Shown here piece by piece: positions 21,651 to 42,300 of a stretch of DNA of 64,000 nt (position 1 is the stretch's first letter; every line of letters starts with the position of its first letter). The stretch comes from Tyto alba (lineage: Eukaryota > Chordata > Aves > Strigiformes > Tytonidae): assembly GCF_018691265.1 (NCBI RefSeq), contig NW_024881283.1:7683731-7747730 (forward strand). The letters are read 5' to 3'. Below the pieces are notes generated by a model that worked only from the letters and a program-made list of their open reading frames with translations, had not been told where the DNA came from and ran no database searches. Made by a program: the position numbers and the translations under genes.

Positions 21651-24600
21651 GGAGCAGCTGAAGAAACAAACCGTGGTGCCCCAGCGCAGCCCGGCTCGGC
21701 GATCGCAGGCGGGAAACCACGGACCGGGACGAGTGGCCGATGCGTCCCGAAAAACCCGAGGGCAACCCTTCTGGAAAGAGTGGTGCACCTCCTGCTCGTG
21801 GTACTGCGAGGTTTCGGTTCCCCATTGCTGAGGGGTTTCGTGGGGACGGACGGGACCTGCTCAGGCTCTGCCGGGCTCCCACGGAGAACCCCCAACGCTG
21901 TGAGAAACAGCCCAAATTCGGCGGCATTTCAACACCCAGTGGTCTTCCAGAGAAAACTCCCAAACACATCCATCCCAAAGACAGAACAAGTGGTTCTGTC
22001 TACTCCCTAGTAGAATCAAAAGGATCAAACTGGAAAGGAAGCGTTGTCTTTAACCTGTACTTAGTTGGCTTTATTCTGCATTTCCCACCAATGAGTGGGG
22101 AAGAAGTGGTGAGTGACCACAGTCCCTGTCTGCATTTTTCACGTGGAAATCACACTTCTAAAACGGAACTGCTGCTGCCTGGGGCCTGATGCTCCCACCA
22201 GAAACAAGGAAACCACATTAAACGTCTGCAGCCCTTGGTCTGGGCTCAATTAATGGTTTACAACTATTGAGCTGCCATGCAGAAGACATTTTGCCCCATC
22301 CTGCACCTCAGCTTCCCCATCTGCAGCTAGAACTACCACCACCAATCTCTAAGATAAAGCAACCTGAAACATATGGCTGAAACCTGCCCATTACAAAACC
22401 CTGCCTCCGTACGGGAAGGCAGAAACAGGGCCTTCCTAACAGCCCATGAACATTTGCAGCAGATTTCTTGGGAAATCTCCTGGCTACCCAGCTTCCATCG
22501 ATGACTGACTTCACTAGAGTGAAGGTTTGACTGTAAATTGATCTACAAATGATTGCTTTTTTGATTATTTAAACCTGTGCATCCTTAGACCAGACCCTGT
22601 CTGAACTGGCATAGGTTGTGCAGTGGGATAATGACTTCCTAACTTCTTTTGAGGACTTTTACAAGCCACAGTTAATCAGCTACCACTGGGTTGTGTAACA
22701 AGATGGGTTTATCTGAATGTTTCCCAATGCATTCATCAGAAGGGATTTCAGCATGCTGCTGGGTTGTAACACAGCACTCCAGCAAAACTTCTGCTCCTGC
22801 CTGTCTCTGCTGTGTCATGTGGACAACAAAGTCCAGGGTGGGGGTCTGGGCTGGCATCCTTGACCTGCAGTCGTGCTTGAGTTTGAAACTGGTAGGAGAC
22901 AACCAGTGATGTGAGCACAGATCCAAGATTTTCTACAGTGTTTACAGATTCTCTCTGGGGACAGCTCTAGGAAAGCTGAGGCTCCTGGCAAGGTGAGTTT
23001 CAAATGCTTGGTTCATGCCAGCTGGAGCGAGAGGAGGATTGCTGCAGGTCCCACACACACCTCCGTGGACGAAGCTGGGCAATGACAGCAGGCAGCTTCT
23101 CATCAAACATCCCCCTCCTGCAGCCTCCCCTGGGGCACGCTCCGACAGCTGCTCTCAGCCACATCCCTCCACAGCAGCATCTCCTGCAGCTCCACAGGAC
23201 TGAGCTTCCTCCAGCACAACCCTGAACCTCACCTTTCTCACCCTCCAAACACAGGTGCCATTCACTTCCAGTAGCCCGGAGGACAAAACTTGTGCCAACT
23301 GGTCTGAACGCACGAGCGTCTGCAGCCACGGAGCCCGGGTGTCGCGGCCCCTGCAGAGCCCCAGCATGGCACATTTCTGAGCATTTCACTGATAAGGCAT
23401 TGCTAAAGCAAACAAGGTCATTAATGAATCACTGGTGGACAGAGGCAGGGCTTGGAGAACGAGCATTGGTTTGTTATTGCTGGGTCTGCCAGAGGGAAAG
23501 ATGAAAAGAAAGATTTAGAGGGCAAAAGATTTTGTCTCACACTTGAAATATTTTCAAAGCTGGAGAACCTACTCCTGACAGAAGCTGGCAAGCAGGTACC
23601 TTCCTTGTCTGCCTTTAAATTAAGCCTTCAAAGGGAGGACGAGAACTTCTCCAGCTCACAGCTGGGGTTAGATAAGCAAACAGAAGAGAGAAATCAGGAG
23701 CTGGCTCCAAAAATCAAGAGCTCATTTAAAAATCACAACATTTGGCATAACTATCAATATTCACAGGGTTATTTCTTTCTAGTGTTTAAATCACAGTTTT
23801 TCCTCTGCAGACATGAAGGTAAGAAAAAAAAGCTTAAAAAAAAAGTAAGATTCTTACACAATCTTAAAGGTGCTGCTTTAGCAAAAGCACTAACCACTGC
23901 GACTCACAAAAAGACAGCAACCTCAAGTCACCACCCCAGGCTTGGGATTAAATATTAGGTGCTTCCTTACCTTGCAACTCTCAGCTTTTCCTGTGTGAGA
24001 AATACTCCATTTTGAGTCACTCACAAGGCAATGGTGGAGTAACCCTGACAGATCCCATGGGAGCAAAGGGGTCATGACGCAGCATTCCAAAGCAACCACC
24101 ACCACAGCAGGGAGCACAAGATGGGAGATGGCTCATACCCGGCTGGAGCCAGGCAGCTTTCCTGCCAGGACACTCTCTGCCCGCCAAGACCCAGTTATAA
24201 AAGCATTTATAGTTTCCCTCACTTATGTACAGCAACTCAGTTAGGCAAAGAAACACGATACCTGACGCTACATCTCACTGCAAATGTACAAAATCCCCTT
24301 ATCTTGCTCGGGCTTGGGGCTGTGCTTTCGGCCCAGACAAGGAGCGTTAGTAACTTGATGCAGCACTTGGCATTACACACTCTTTTTCAGTACAAAATAA
24401 CACACCGAAAATGGGAGATACCATTAATTCCACTCAATTCACCAAGTATTTTTGCACTCGGTGAAATAAAAGATGGAAATTGAAACTATCTCATCACAGG
24501 GATGCTCTGAACATTGGGTTCACACGTACTACCAGAACGTGACAGACCAGAACCAGGCAGGCTTTTGGGTCTCTGCAGTTCTGGCTTCATAACGTCTTTG

Positions 24601-27600
24601 GTTCCTTGTTGCTCTGAACCGGGAGCCAGAGCAGAACATCACACCCATAAATGTGTCTGTTTTCCCTGATCTGCTTATTCAAGCTGGCTGGAGGAGGCAG
24701 AGAAAGGGGAGCAAACACATCCACCAGATCCGACAGCCCACTTGATCTAGCTCTGGAGGAATACAAATACTCATCAGGTACACAGGTTTCACATGTAAAG
24801 CACTTTGGGAGCCACTGATAAAGATGTCATATACAAATCTAAACTTGCGTTCGTAAACCTAAACTTGCCTTTGGTGTCAGTCACCTCAGTGCTTGCACCA
24901 AAGAAAGCAACAGCCACACGCTCCATTTTATAAATTGGTGCTCAAGTCCAAGTGAAGATAGTAAAGAACAAAAAATAGCACATACTATTGCAGTAAACAG
25001 ATACTTATCTCCTAAAGAAACATGTGTTTTCCCAACACAAGCCTTGCTTCAGTTCGGTGTTCACGATGGACTGGTTTCTACACTGAACCCCACAGAACAA
25101 AACCACAGAGGCTTTCTCACCAGAGTGTAAGAATTAAGAATTTCAGGATCCAATTATTTAGCAAACTTTATTTTTCTATACCTACAAAGACCCACATTAG
25201 TCACTTCCAGCTAAATCCTTTTGCCTCAATCACACTAAAACCCTGTGCAGATATCACACCTCCTTAAAAGCACAGATTGAAATCTCAGTAAGGATTACTC
25301 ACCATTTGTCTTTTCAAGGGAATAATTTTAGTTTGATTGGTTTCTTTACAAGTACTGCCTCATTCTGCATAAACAAGAAAGAACATGAAGCTCTCTTCTG
25401 GGAACAGGGATGGTATTCCAGCTGCATACTTTCCCTGGGTTGTATCTCTGTGGAGTAGAAGGGGCTTCTTTCAACAGTGCGCACTCATAACATGGAAGGG
25501 GTACGAAAAGTTACATTTAAGTTAATTATTATTAATAATAATAATCCTAACTCAATTTAAATCAGACAAGCAAGGAGACACCAGCCACGATGACTGTCAG
25601 GCAGCCCACATTAATGTGGAAAGAGGAAGAAGTTCTGTATTTTCACCAAACTCCTTACCTGTTGTTTTTCTGAATTGTTATAAAAACCGAAGTAGTACAT
25701 TGTAAATTGTTCTCCAGATCCCCTGTTCCTTCTTCCAGGACGAAACCAGAGCAAATCTCCTACATCTGGATCTGGTGCAAGGCACAACTGGATCCCAGAC
25801 AAAACTAAGCACTGGAGTCTGCACTGCTTGGCAGATCCCCAGCCTTGCACAAACTCTGCTTGGCAAGGTAAGGCTCAGTGCCATCTCTTTGCAATAAAAA
25901 CTTTCAGAGCATTTATGAGCTTATAGAAATACACACAGCTTGGCACACCCTTACAAAGCTGCCAGGCCTCAGCAGCTGGGTTTACCCAGAAGCATGGGCT
26001 CCTACCTACTCTTGCTCCTCTGGGACTTTTGGTCTGCCTTGATAAAGCTGAGATTCAATTCACAAGGTAAGTTTTGGAAAGGGACTGAAATTTTGAAGAT
26101 ATCCACACACACTTAGGTCCCCTTGTCTTGAGAGTCAACTATTCCCAGGGCAGCCTGTTGGCCATGTCTGCATTCCTTCAAGGGGGCTTTGTGGCCTTTG
26201 TTGCCACCACCAAGAAGAAAGTGAGGTCACCTTCAGCAGCCTGGTAAAATTACGAAGCTGCACGATGTGCATTCAGGAGTTTCTTCCCAACAAGGTCCAG
26301 AGCCTGGATGTCTCTACATCCTTACTGGAAGACCAGCTAATGCTTGCATAAGCATGATGCTAGTACTAAGCACTGCTAGGCTGATCACTGACACTGGGTC
26401 ATAGGAGCACATTTTGAAGGTTCAATGGTTGCAAAAGTTTTGCTTTCACTGCATACAATATTTTATATTAGCTCAGTCAAAGCTTGATACAATAGCATTT
26501 GTGGGAGAATCTGGGATTGTTTACCAGCACTGGGCTTCAGGCCTCTTTTTCATTTTCTTTGCTCTGTTTGATCTGTTATTGATACTTCCATAGATGGAAA
26601 GAAGGACTCACAGTTTAGACAGAAAAGGAGAAAGCTCAGAGACCGTGCGTAGCTCGGCTTCTGTGCTTATGGAACTGGCGTAACATTTTGCAGCACAAAA
26701 GCTTCTCGATCTTACTGTTCTGGAGATCAAAGTAGTTTTTCATGGAAGTAAACACAAAGAGGGTATTTAGCATAACTTTTGCTCAGCTGAGCTGTTGGCC
26801 ACCTCTGACATCAGAGTCATCATGACAATACAACAATTGCATTTAAGTGCGATGGGGTGTCAAACACAGAAGGGATGAAATGAGCCAGTGAGCGATTCCG
26901 AGCACCAGCACTGTAATAGATTCATGGCTGACACCGTACTCTGCGTGGCAAACACCACAAACTTGACAGTGACCGCAGGACAAATGCAAATGCACAGAAA
27001 GTAACAACTCTTTCCACCTACACAGGCTAGAGAAGAATCTCCCTAAAGCAGGAGGAGGTCTGGAGAAACTCCAACTCCGTCCAGGGCCAGCACCCTCATT
27101 AATGCAGAGCACTCTCTCTCTGGTGAGGAGAAAACATAGGAGGCAGTGCGATTCCCTTCAAATATTGGGGAAAAATAGTACCAAGCCTGCAGGACCATTA
27201 GCTGCAGCAGAAGACAGATGATGCTCCTTCCTTACAAAAATCCAAAGCAGAGTTTGAAGCAGAATTCAGATCTCCCGATTCTCACTGCTTTGTTCTAAAC
27301 AAGTATGTTTCCTTTGTGGCAGGTATCCAAGGAAGGACAATTACATCCTCTCCTTTCAAGTAAAACACCCTGAGTTTCTGTATAAAAAATCATCTATATT
27401 AGGAAATAAACATACAGGATCCCACTGGAATGAAATGACACACAGCAAAACAAACTAGAAGCAGCCCAGTGTAATTGCTTCCAGGCATCACAATGTGCTA
27501 AGTACCCTTTCAACTATAAAAAACCCCACCTTAATAAATCAAGTACCATCTCCACTACAATGCTTGAGAAGGGCTGTGAACATCTACAATGAAACCAAGT

Positions 27601-30600
27601 AAAAGCTCAATAAAAGCAACTCTAAAAAGTGTATTCTCTAAAAGCTTATGTGGCACAAGAGAGGGAGGGTGGGACTTTCCCAAGTGCTTGCTTGGTAAGA
27701 AGTCCCTCACCAGATCCTAAATTTATAGCCCTGGTACTATTAGCTGTAGCCATACACAAGGTTTATACATTGTATGTATCAAGCTCTGCTTTCTACCTCA
27801 ATTATTTGGTTTATAGGTCATCAGCCACCAATCCTGTTAGCAGTGTTAGTGGAGAACCAAACGAGCTATCGGGATGCTCAGAGCAATCCTAATGAAGTCA
27901 GTGAATGCCAAAGGCCGTAACTCTTAATTAGAAACTACAGGCCCACGCTGCAGCCTTACAAAAAGCATAAGGAAGTGACATAACCTCATAATGTGTTAAG
28001 TCTCACTGAATTTATACATCCAGCTTACACTTCCAAGTAGGTTTTGTACTCGTCCTGGATCATAAGGCCAGTTCACAGCACCACAGATTAAATTTGCAGT
28101 TTGCCTGCAATTAGAAGGGTAGAGAGCAGAGCGAATATACTGGAACTGTCTTATTAAGAAAAAAAAGAGAACAAACATATTACTACGGATATCATAACCA
28201 GCTAGAAATTCATTAAGTCTAGAACTGTATTATGAAATCAAGACCTCACCACTGTACACTTACCCACAGTTACAAAAAATAAAAAAAATTACAAAACATA
28301 CCTGCAAGGGATGGAACTGAACTGCAGAGCTGAAGTGGCTTGCCACAGCATAAGAGCACATCTAAGCCTGGTTGGCCTCCCTAATCCCTGTTGCTGCACC
28401 GTGTAATTCAAACAGGAACACGGTCATTGGCTATAGAGTCAGCAAGGATACAGAGTTTGTTATTTTTATATTTTACGTAACACAGCAACACAACAGATTG
28501 CCGTAAGTATCCTTCCCACTGCCTCACCCTAGTACTGCTGACATCTGGGTTTCCGCTGATACTATAGTTGGAATACGTTTGCTTCACCAAGGAAATCAAA
28601 CATTCCCTTCTACAAGCTTGAACATGCCAACATGTTAAAATGCAAGGGACCTTGTTCAGAAGAGGATTTTAACACATTAGTTAATATTTAAAGCACTGGG
28701 TGTTTTCCAGTGTGACTTAGCACGAATGCAACTTAAAGATAAAATACATAAACAACAACCAAAGCACAAGATACCACCTGACTCCCCATTAAGGTGGATC
28801 CCACGATCCTGACACGTCTCTAGCCCTGATCTCCAGGGGAAGGGCACGGAGACATTCCAACAGACATCATGCAAGCCTTCCTCGAGCTGTACGGCTGATG
28901 GTAGGAGACAACCCCCAAGTCACGCTCACTCAGATTTCAGCTCGGTCAATAGCTACAGGAGAAAAAGTGTTTCACCTTGCTCAGAACACAGGTAAACAGC
29001 TGCTTAAGCACACAGCCCTCCCTTCCCACTGACCTCAGCCTCACCCTCCAGCTCCGTCTCTCCGCACCTCGGGCTGCCCTTCACGTCTGCAGAACGGAGT
29101 GGTCCCGGAGCGGTGTACTGCAGGTGCCGTGCAAGCCCACACAGGAACAAAGACTCACAGATCCAGCCAGGTGTGCGCCTCCTGTTTGGTTTAGTAAAGG
29201 AAATATTTCTGCATTTTTCTCCAAGGGAATGAGGTTTGACTGTGGTCTCTTTCCACATTAAAAGCACACTGAGCCATGAACTCCTCCTGGCAAGTGTTAC
29301 AGATTAAGCAGAGCAAGTAAACAGAACCCGGTAAGTGTAAAATTCATAAGACAATCTTCTATTCTGGGCTAAAAAAAAAATAAAAAAATCAGTAATCCAA
29401 AACCAGGCAAAAATAGAAATATAATCTTTCAGGGAATAAATTAAGCAAGAGACATTTTATGCATGAGGTCTTTCAGGGGGGAAGGATTTCAGTAACAAAG
29501 TAGAAATAAAATGAGAAGCAGTAATCACAGGATTGCAAAAATAGGGCCCATTCTTAGTTATTATAAAAACAAAGTAACCCCCAGCAACAACTTCTCCAGA
29601 ATACACAAGCAGACTGGCCAAAGAAGAGACCATACATTTTTTCAGCTGCTTCTCTAGAAGAATGCTTGAAAGGAATTTGGGATATTTATTTATACAAAGT
29701 GCAAGCTCAGAAAGGGCCGAGTTGGTGTCTCTGTGCAAGCCTACTTCTGAAACCAGCACTTCGGTTAATAGCTGATCAGTGATTAAGAGAAACAGGTTCT
29801 AATGGTCATTACTGAATCATCACACAGAGTAAATAAAGCAAACTTGAATTTCATTCATTTTACAAGGAAGGCTCTGTCACCCTAGAGATTACAGACAGAG
29901 TAAAAGTCAAGTAGAAACTCCTCTGGTATCGATCAATGGCTAAATTCAAGTTTCCTCTCTGTAAAGCCTCTGCTTTGCCCCCTCCTTGCACACCCATGTC
30001 AGTGCTTGCAAGGAGCCAGCCACCCAAAATTCCCTACAGCCCCCCCGGACCCCGGCCTTCCACACCAACTGGCAGACACGTTGTGCTGACAAAGTCTCCT
30101 GTTATATTTGCAGAACAGGGCCCCTCGGTGCTGTCACGGAAAGAAGGCACAGCTTCACATCCAGACAAGGAAAGTGATTTTCTGGCATTTTGAGTAAAAT
30201 TCAGTTATATTGCGCCCATGTGTGTTAGAAGGGCACGCAGCCTCCCTCTTCTGGCTAACACACAAAACTGCTGAAATTTGCATCATCTGTGAAAGAGAAC
30301 CTGCTGGCAAAAGCACAAGCAGTGCAACAAGCTGATGTTTTACAATTTTGTTGATCAATGCATGTACATTTTATATAAAGTCTGACCTTTTCCTTCCTGT
30401 GGAAATGGGCCTTCGGAGATTTTTGAAAACAAGTAATTATTTATCTTTATTACAATAAAAACTTTACAGAGCTCAATACTGCAACCCAAACCGGACATTC
30501 TCTCCCACACCAGACTAAGCAGGTGTGAAACTCCCACTCAAAATTCATGTGAGGTAAACATCCAATGGAACTCCTTTGTGACAGACCCCAAAACTACCAT

Positions 30601-30800
30601 GAAAACCCTCATAGTCCCTCCTTTATCCCAGAAATTCCCAAGATTTTTCTGTTGAAATCCCCAACTTCTTCAGGACTATTTTATGGAAAACCATAAACTA
30701 TCTTGACTGTTCACTCAACTGCACAAGCATACAATCCCATTAGAAAACTTATGTATCAAACTCGGTCTGATATGGAATACAGTTAAAAAACCACATGTGA
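21651..30800. other. Intergenic region between the NCMAP island and the RCAN3 3' end
   Basis: About 9 kb of moderately AT-rich DNA. I find no exon with paired splice sites matching a known protein. The longest frame (about 168 codons, 23452-23958) starts at TTG and resembles no family. No LTR, CRISPR-like array or RNA gene is apparent. A distal NCMAP exon or regulatory elements could be present without being recognisable by eye. Confidence 0.5.
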
Positions 30801-30816
30801 ATGGCACTGCATTGTT

Positions 30817-32770
30817 TTTATTTTAAGTGTCTTTACACAATGAAAGATGTTGGAATGCAAGTTGTTATACATTTTACACAAAATACATTGACATCATTAC
30901 TTGCTTGATTTGCCTTATAAAACTGTTTCTGAAGGTTTTCCACTTATTCCTACTTACAGCAACTTCTACAATGGGGTAGAAATCAAACAATTAACAAAAT
31001 ATAAACACCACAGAAAATTCAAAATGGACTTGTGGAATTTTAAAAATACACAAGCCTGATGAACAACACAAGTTTTTGTTGGCTTTTTTTTTTTTTTTTT
31101 TGTTAAATAACATGGAACAGTGAGACAGAGAAGTCGGACTTTGAGTGATTTTAATACCTGAAGAGATACATAAATATCACGCCTGTGGAGGCAAGATGAG
31201 CAAAACCCATTTTCCTACCGTTGTAATACATACTACTCCTGCCTCTGGAACAAGGACCTGCCTGCAGGATCCCATTTTGCAAGTTGAAGCTGGTGGCAGG
31301 AAGGGATCTTGAGCTGGCACAATATGGAGTCGAAAACTATCATGCCCATGCAAATTCATGACCATTACTTTTTTCTCTCTGCTGTCAATCAAGTGAAAAC
31401 ACTTTAGAAAATTAAGTAAGCACATCATGTAGAACTGAAACACACTAAAATGAATTTGAAAAAGGCCAATGTCTGAATGATTCATATATATGAACATCAG
31501 CAGCCTGGTTTGTTCACAAATAATTTTATTCCTTTAAATAGAAAAAAGAAGAATCTGTCTAGACTAAAAAAAGTTGGTTATAAAATAGCATAAAAGCATA
31601 GGAGCATGTGTCATTATACCGAGGCATATTTTCCTTCTACTAAAACAATTAACACAAGATCACAAAATTAAAGATCTGTATTTTGAAAGATGCATCCTGG
31701 TCTCAAAAGTAGCAGATGCTCTATCAGACAGACCGGATGCCACACAGAAAAAGTCTTGATGAAAAACAGCAAACAAGGGCTGAATCTGCATAAAAACTGG
31801 CTAAGCCAGGCAACTGAGTGTCTTAAAAATATGAAACAGACTGGAGAAGTTTAGGATCACAAGTCAAAAATTAACCCTAGATGTTTTATCTCCTAACATA
31901 ACTTAGTCATAACGTAACAGTCACTGAATTTATTTTTAAATGGAGGCCATTGCTAGGACTACAGAGGAACAAACGTTACCACATTTTCAGAGAGGATCAG
32001 AGACAACACATTCAATAGCTGAATCCATATTTTACTTTACACATTGTAATTCTCTCCTCACTACATGTCAGTGCAAACCATCGTACCTATCCGTGTACTG
32101 TCACACACAGCAGCAGCAGCGTTCGCGACAGACTCGGAGTCTGTCTGCTCAGCCGTCTGTGGTTCTTCCTCCTCTAGTCTTTGTGTAGTTAGCAAAACTA
32201 CTTGAATTTAGTTCCATACGTGTATTTGTGCCTCATGTCAAATTAAAAACACATACTTGGCATTTCTGAGAAAAGCAAAGATTAATCTTCACCTCAGAAG
32301 ATTACTAGCTGGGAGGAATTTTAGCATAAAGAGTACGTTTCACTTGCATTTAACGCTATATTAACTGGAAGCTGTTGTACCAGTACAGGTCGGCTTTTAA
32401 TTGCTATACAACAAACCTTCTCAAATCCAATCGTGACAGTAAGAAAGATATTATTTCAGCACTCGGTACATCACACTGTACAATATAAAGGAAAGGGTAA
32501 CATCTTAAAAAAAAGATCAAACCAAAACAAAACCACAACCAGACTTCCTATTTTTCACTATTTCAAGTCAGGTGGATTTGCTACACTTGGGGGACTAGTC
32601 CCTAAAATTAAAGTGCTTTTCAGAGCATTGGCATCCAGAATCTTGAACATGAGAGACAACTACAAGTAAAATCTGTTGTCGCTATACATAACATATAGCA
32701 GCAGTACAGACATCAACACACGTACTCATTAAGTGTCTGATTTTTGATACCATCTTGAGCATCACACAAT
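30817..32770 (-). other. RCAN3: Probable RCAN3 3' UTR
   Basis: Lies directly after the RCAN3 stop (TAA at 32773-32771). Minus-strand AATAAA signals are present at 31530-31525 and 30822-30817. Using the second gives a UTR of about 1.95 kb. The sequence is AT-rich, with an 18-20 nt T run on the plus strand at about 31085-31102. The exact cleavage site is not determined. Confidence 0.4.
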
Positions 32771-39329
<6,559 letters not shown>

Positions 39330-39374
39330 TCACGCAAAGCAACTCTCCTCTGTGTTCCAGTTTCTAGTAGGGGT

Positions 39375-42300
39375 CTGCCATTCCAAAAAACAAAACCAGA
39401 ACAGAATGTTAAGATACCAGATATTCTTGCTTTGACTGTTCTTTAAGGCAAACAATCTTACAAAGAATAGAAATCAACATGAAAGTTGTTTTCTCATCCA
39501 CAAAACAGAAGTACTGTATCTCATTTCTGTAAATGGGATAAACTCTGCTGTTCAATCTATGAGAAGGAAGATGAAGTCACTCACTCAAGTAAATGAAATT
39601 TCTCCTCCCTTTACTCTGACATAAATCAAGAACTACAATATTTTTCTAGAAGCTTTTCATGTCACACTTTTCAGTTAATAGCAATTTCTTATTTAATAAC
39701 TTAAATGCACTTCCCAAGTAATCGTAGTCTTCTGGTATTTGAAGAAATATTTCATCAATGGGAACGTATGTATACAGCAAAGTTAAATCATCTGTCCAAA
39801 ACCTCCCCAAGTCAGTGGCTGATATGGGAACAAAACATAAGATTTCCTAATGTACAGAGATTTCCTTCTCCCCTAAGCATGGGAGAATGCCTTTCCCATA
39901 GGTAAGGGAATACTTATTGTCTTGAGTAAAAACATTGAGAAAAAAAAAAAAAACAAATGCAAAGAAGCAAGAGACTAGAAGACTTCAGGTAAACAGTTTT
40001 TTACACAATAAAAAGATATTTTAATGAAGCATACCTTTTGCCACCTATCACTGCAAAAGTCACGACAAGGTTATCATGCTACTGTATGTTCTAATGTAAA
40101 TGACAGAAAACATGTAATTGTACTATACCTAGATTTGGAGGGGGTGTTAATTTGTGATGTAGCATTAATAAAAAGGTGAGTAAATATAATCTGTTTCACT
40201 GGCAATTATCTCATTTGAGTATTTGCTTAACTAGCTTATTCTTCCGAAGCAGTCACTGAGAGAAATTCTATCAATTGAAACCTATATGCATTAAAAAAAA
40301 TCCATAATAAATCCATGCTCACTCATGGGAAAGGATTTAAGACAAGTTTTCTAATTAACATCACCCAAACACTCTCAACACTTTGGGCTTAGGGAGAAAC
40401 AGCACGTGAAAATAATAATAAAAAAAAAAACCTATTTTGAATATTTATAAACTACTTAGACACACACACACAAGGTGTGACACTAACTTAAATGAGTTAC
40501 ATCAATGTAACCTCAGTGTGGACACATAAAAAGCTGTCTGAAGCAATGTGTGCACACACACACACAACTGCACCCGCTCACTGTCACGCCTTTAGTCAAA
40601 CCATTATAAAGTCACACACAGACCTGGCTAAATTTTCCCAGGTCAAGTTTCAAAATTTTCACAGGAAACACTCCTCTTCAGAAAGAAGAACGTAAGTGCA
40701 AGAAAACATGGAGCTGGTGGAAACTGATTTTTTTATGCTTGCTGATTCATGCAAAAAGGAAAGAGAAAAGGAAAAGAAAATACGCCAACACAGTAAAAAC
40801 AAAAGCCACCATCTGGCTTGGCAGCACAGACTCTCAGAGAGTTCTGGGCTAATCAATCCAACATGCAACAGGACACAGACACCTACAATCAAGCCAAGCT
40901 ATGTGCAGACAGACTGGAGCGCAACGTGCTAGCCTTATCCTGGTTTTGGTCCTACCTCCCCAAGCATCCCCTCAGAGAGGAGAGTACAGATCACAATAAG
41001 AAACATCTAACTCAAAGGACTGCTCCAAAACCCTGGTTTTGACAAATGAAAGAATGAGAAGACTTGCAAAGAAGGCAAGAAAGCAAAACTGGCACAGAAA
41101 AAGGAGAGTTTGGGAATGCTGGCACATAAATTCAAAGACTTAAATTACCAGTGAATAAGACAGGAAAGTAAGGTAACATACAGATCAACATAAAATTTGG
41201 TCAAGTTGGCCACGCTACAAAGAACTTTGAAAAGTTCAGGCTGTCTGAGCCTCATACACTACAAAATGAAGTCAAAGCAGCAGATCGAAGGGAGGAAAAA
41301 GCATCAAGAAAATAAGATTAACAGAATACATAATTACTGTGACTTACACTGTGCCTGCAGTAGTACTCCTCTCTTCATTCTGTTAGTACTGTGGAATCAG
41401 ACATCACAATTAAAATGAGAGAGAATTTAACCCACAGTTTATCAACTGCATCCATTACTCCTCCTTTAAAGTTGTTATCACCTACTATGTCATTTAAGGA
41501 GCTGCAATATGCAGATTACTAACAGGAAACACTGCAGTGACCACATAGACGTTCCTCTGTTTGGTATTTTAGCACAGAGCAACAGCACCTCGGAAAAAAA
41601 TGAGCAAAGAGATGGACAAAATGAAGGCAGACCTGGGGTTTTATTCATACAAATAAGACACCCAAACTCTGCATTTCTGGCTAATATTTTGTACAATGAG
41701 ACTTTGTATAGGCTCCCGGAATAGACACCATCTTTTACACACCAATGAGACAAGTATGCAAATATCAGTTTGAAAATAAAAACTGATACTATTAAAAAGA
41801 GCAATACAAGACACTTTCCAAAACACCAACTTAAAGACATAAAGAATGCATTGTGGGGAAAAAAAATTCTGTTTTTTCCTTCTTTTGCCAAATTTCGTTA
41901 AAGTAATTCAGAGAATTAAAATTAAGTTCAAAGTTCCAGCATGAGGAGGTTCTGAAGATCTGAAACTGTTATTTTGTATTTTGAAAAAAAGACATTCATG
42001 TTACTTCAATTTCTGTTTGGTATAAGAAAACAGGGCAATTTTATAAGTGAAAAGGAAACAGCATACAAAAGATGGAGCAGTAAAAGGCAGGAATGACAGC
42101 CAGGAAAACAAGACAATGAAGGAAAGGTCTTTGCCAAACAACTTAGGAACTGGAGAGGGATCAATAACAAACAACTGAAATGTTTGCAAACAATGCCAGG
42201 AGCTCAGATATCACAGAAATACCACATACACTGTAAGAGAGGATGGGAAGAAAAAAAAAAGGAAAAAAAAAAAGCCAACACAAAAGCCACAAGATCTAGC

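Noticed and set aside
20740..21978. 412-codon minus-strand open frame and 233-323-codon plus-strand frames
   Set aside because: They run through the 28-bp stop-free minisatellite, which stays open in several frames on both strands. The repeated Gly/Pro/Arg peptides are a consequence of period and composition.
23452..23958. 168-codon plus-strand frame with a lysine-rich end
   Set aside because: Starts at TTG; part of the lysine-rich end comes from A runs, and no family is recognisable. Kept only as intergenic.
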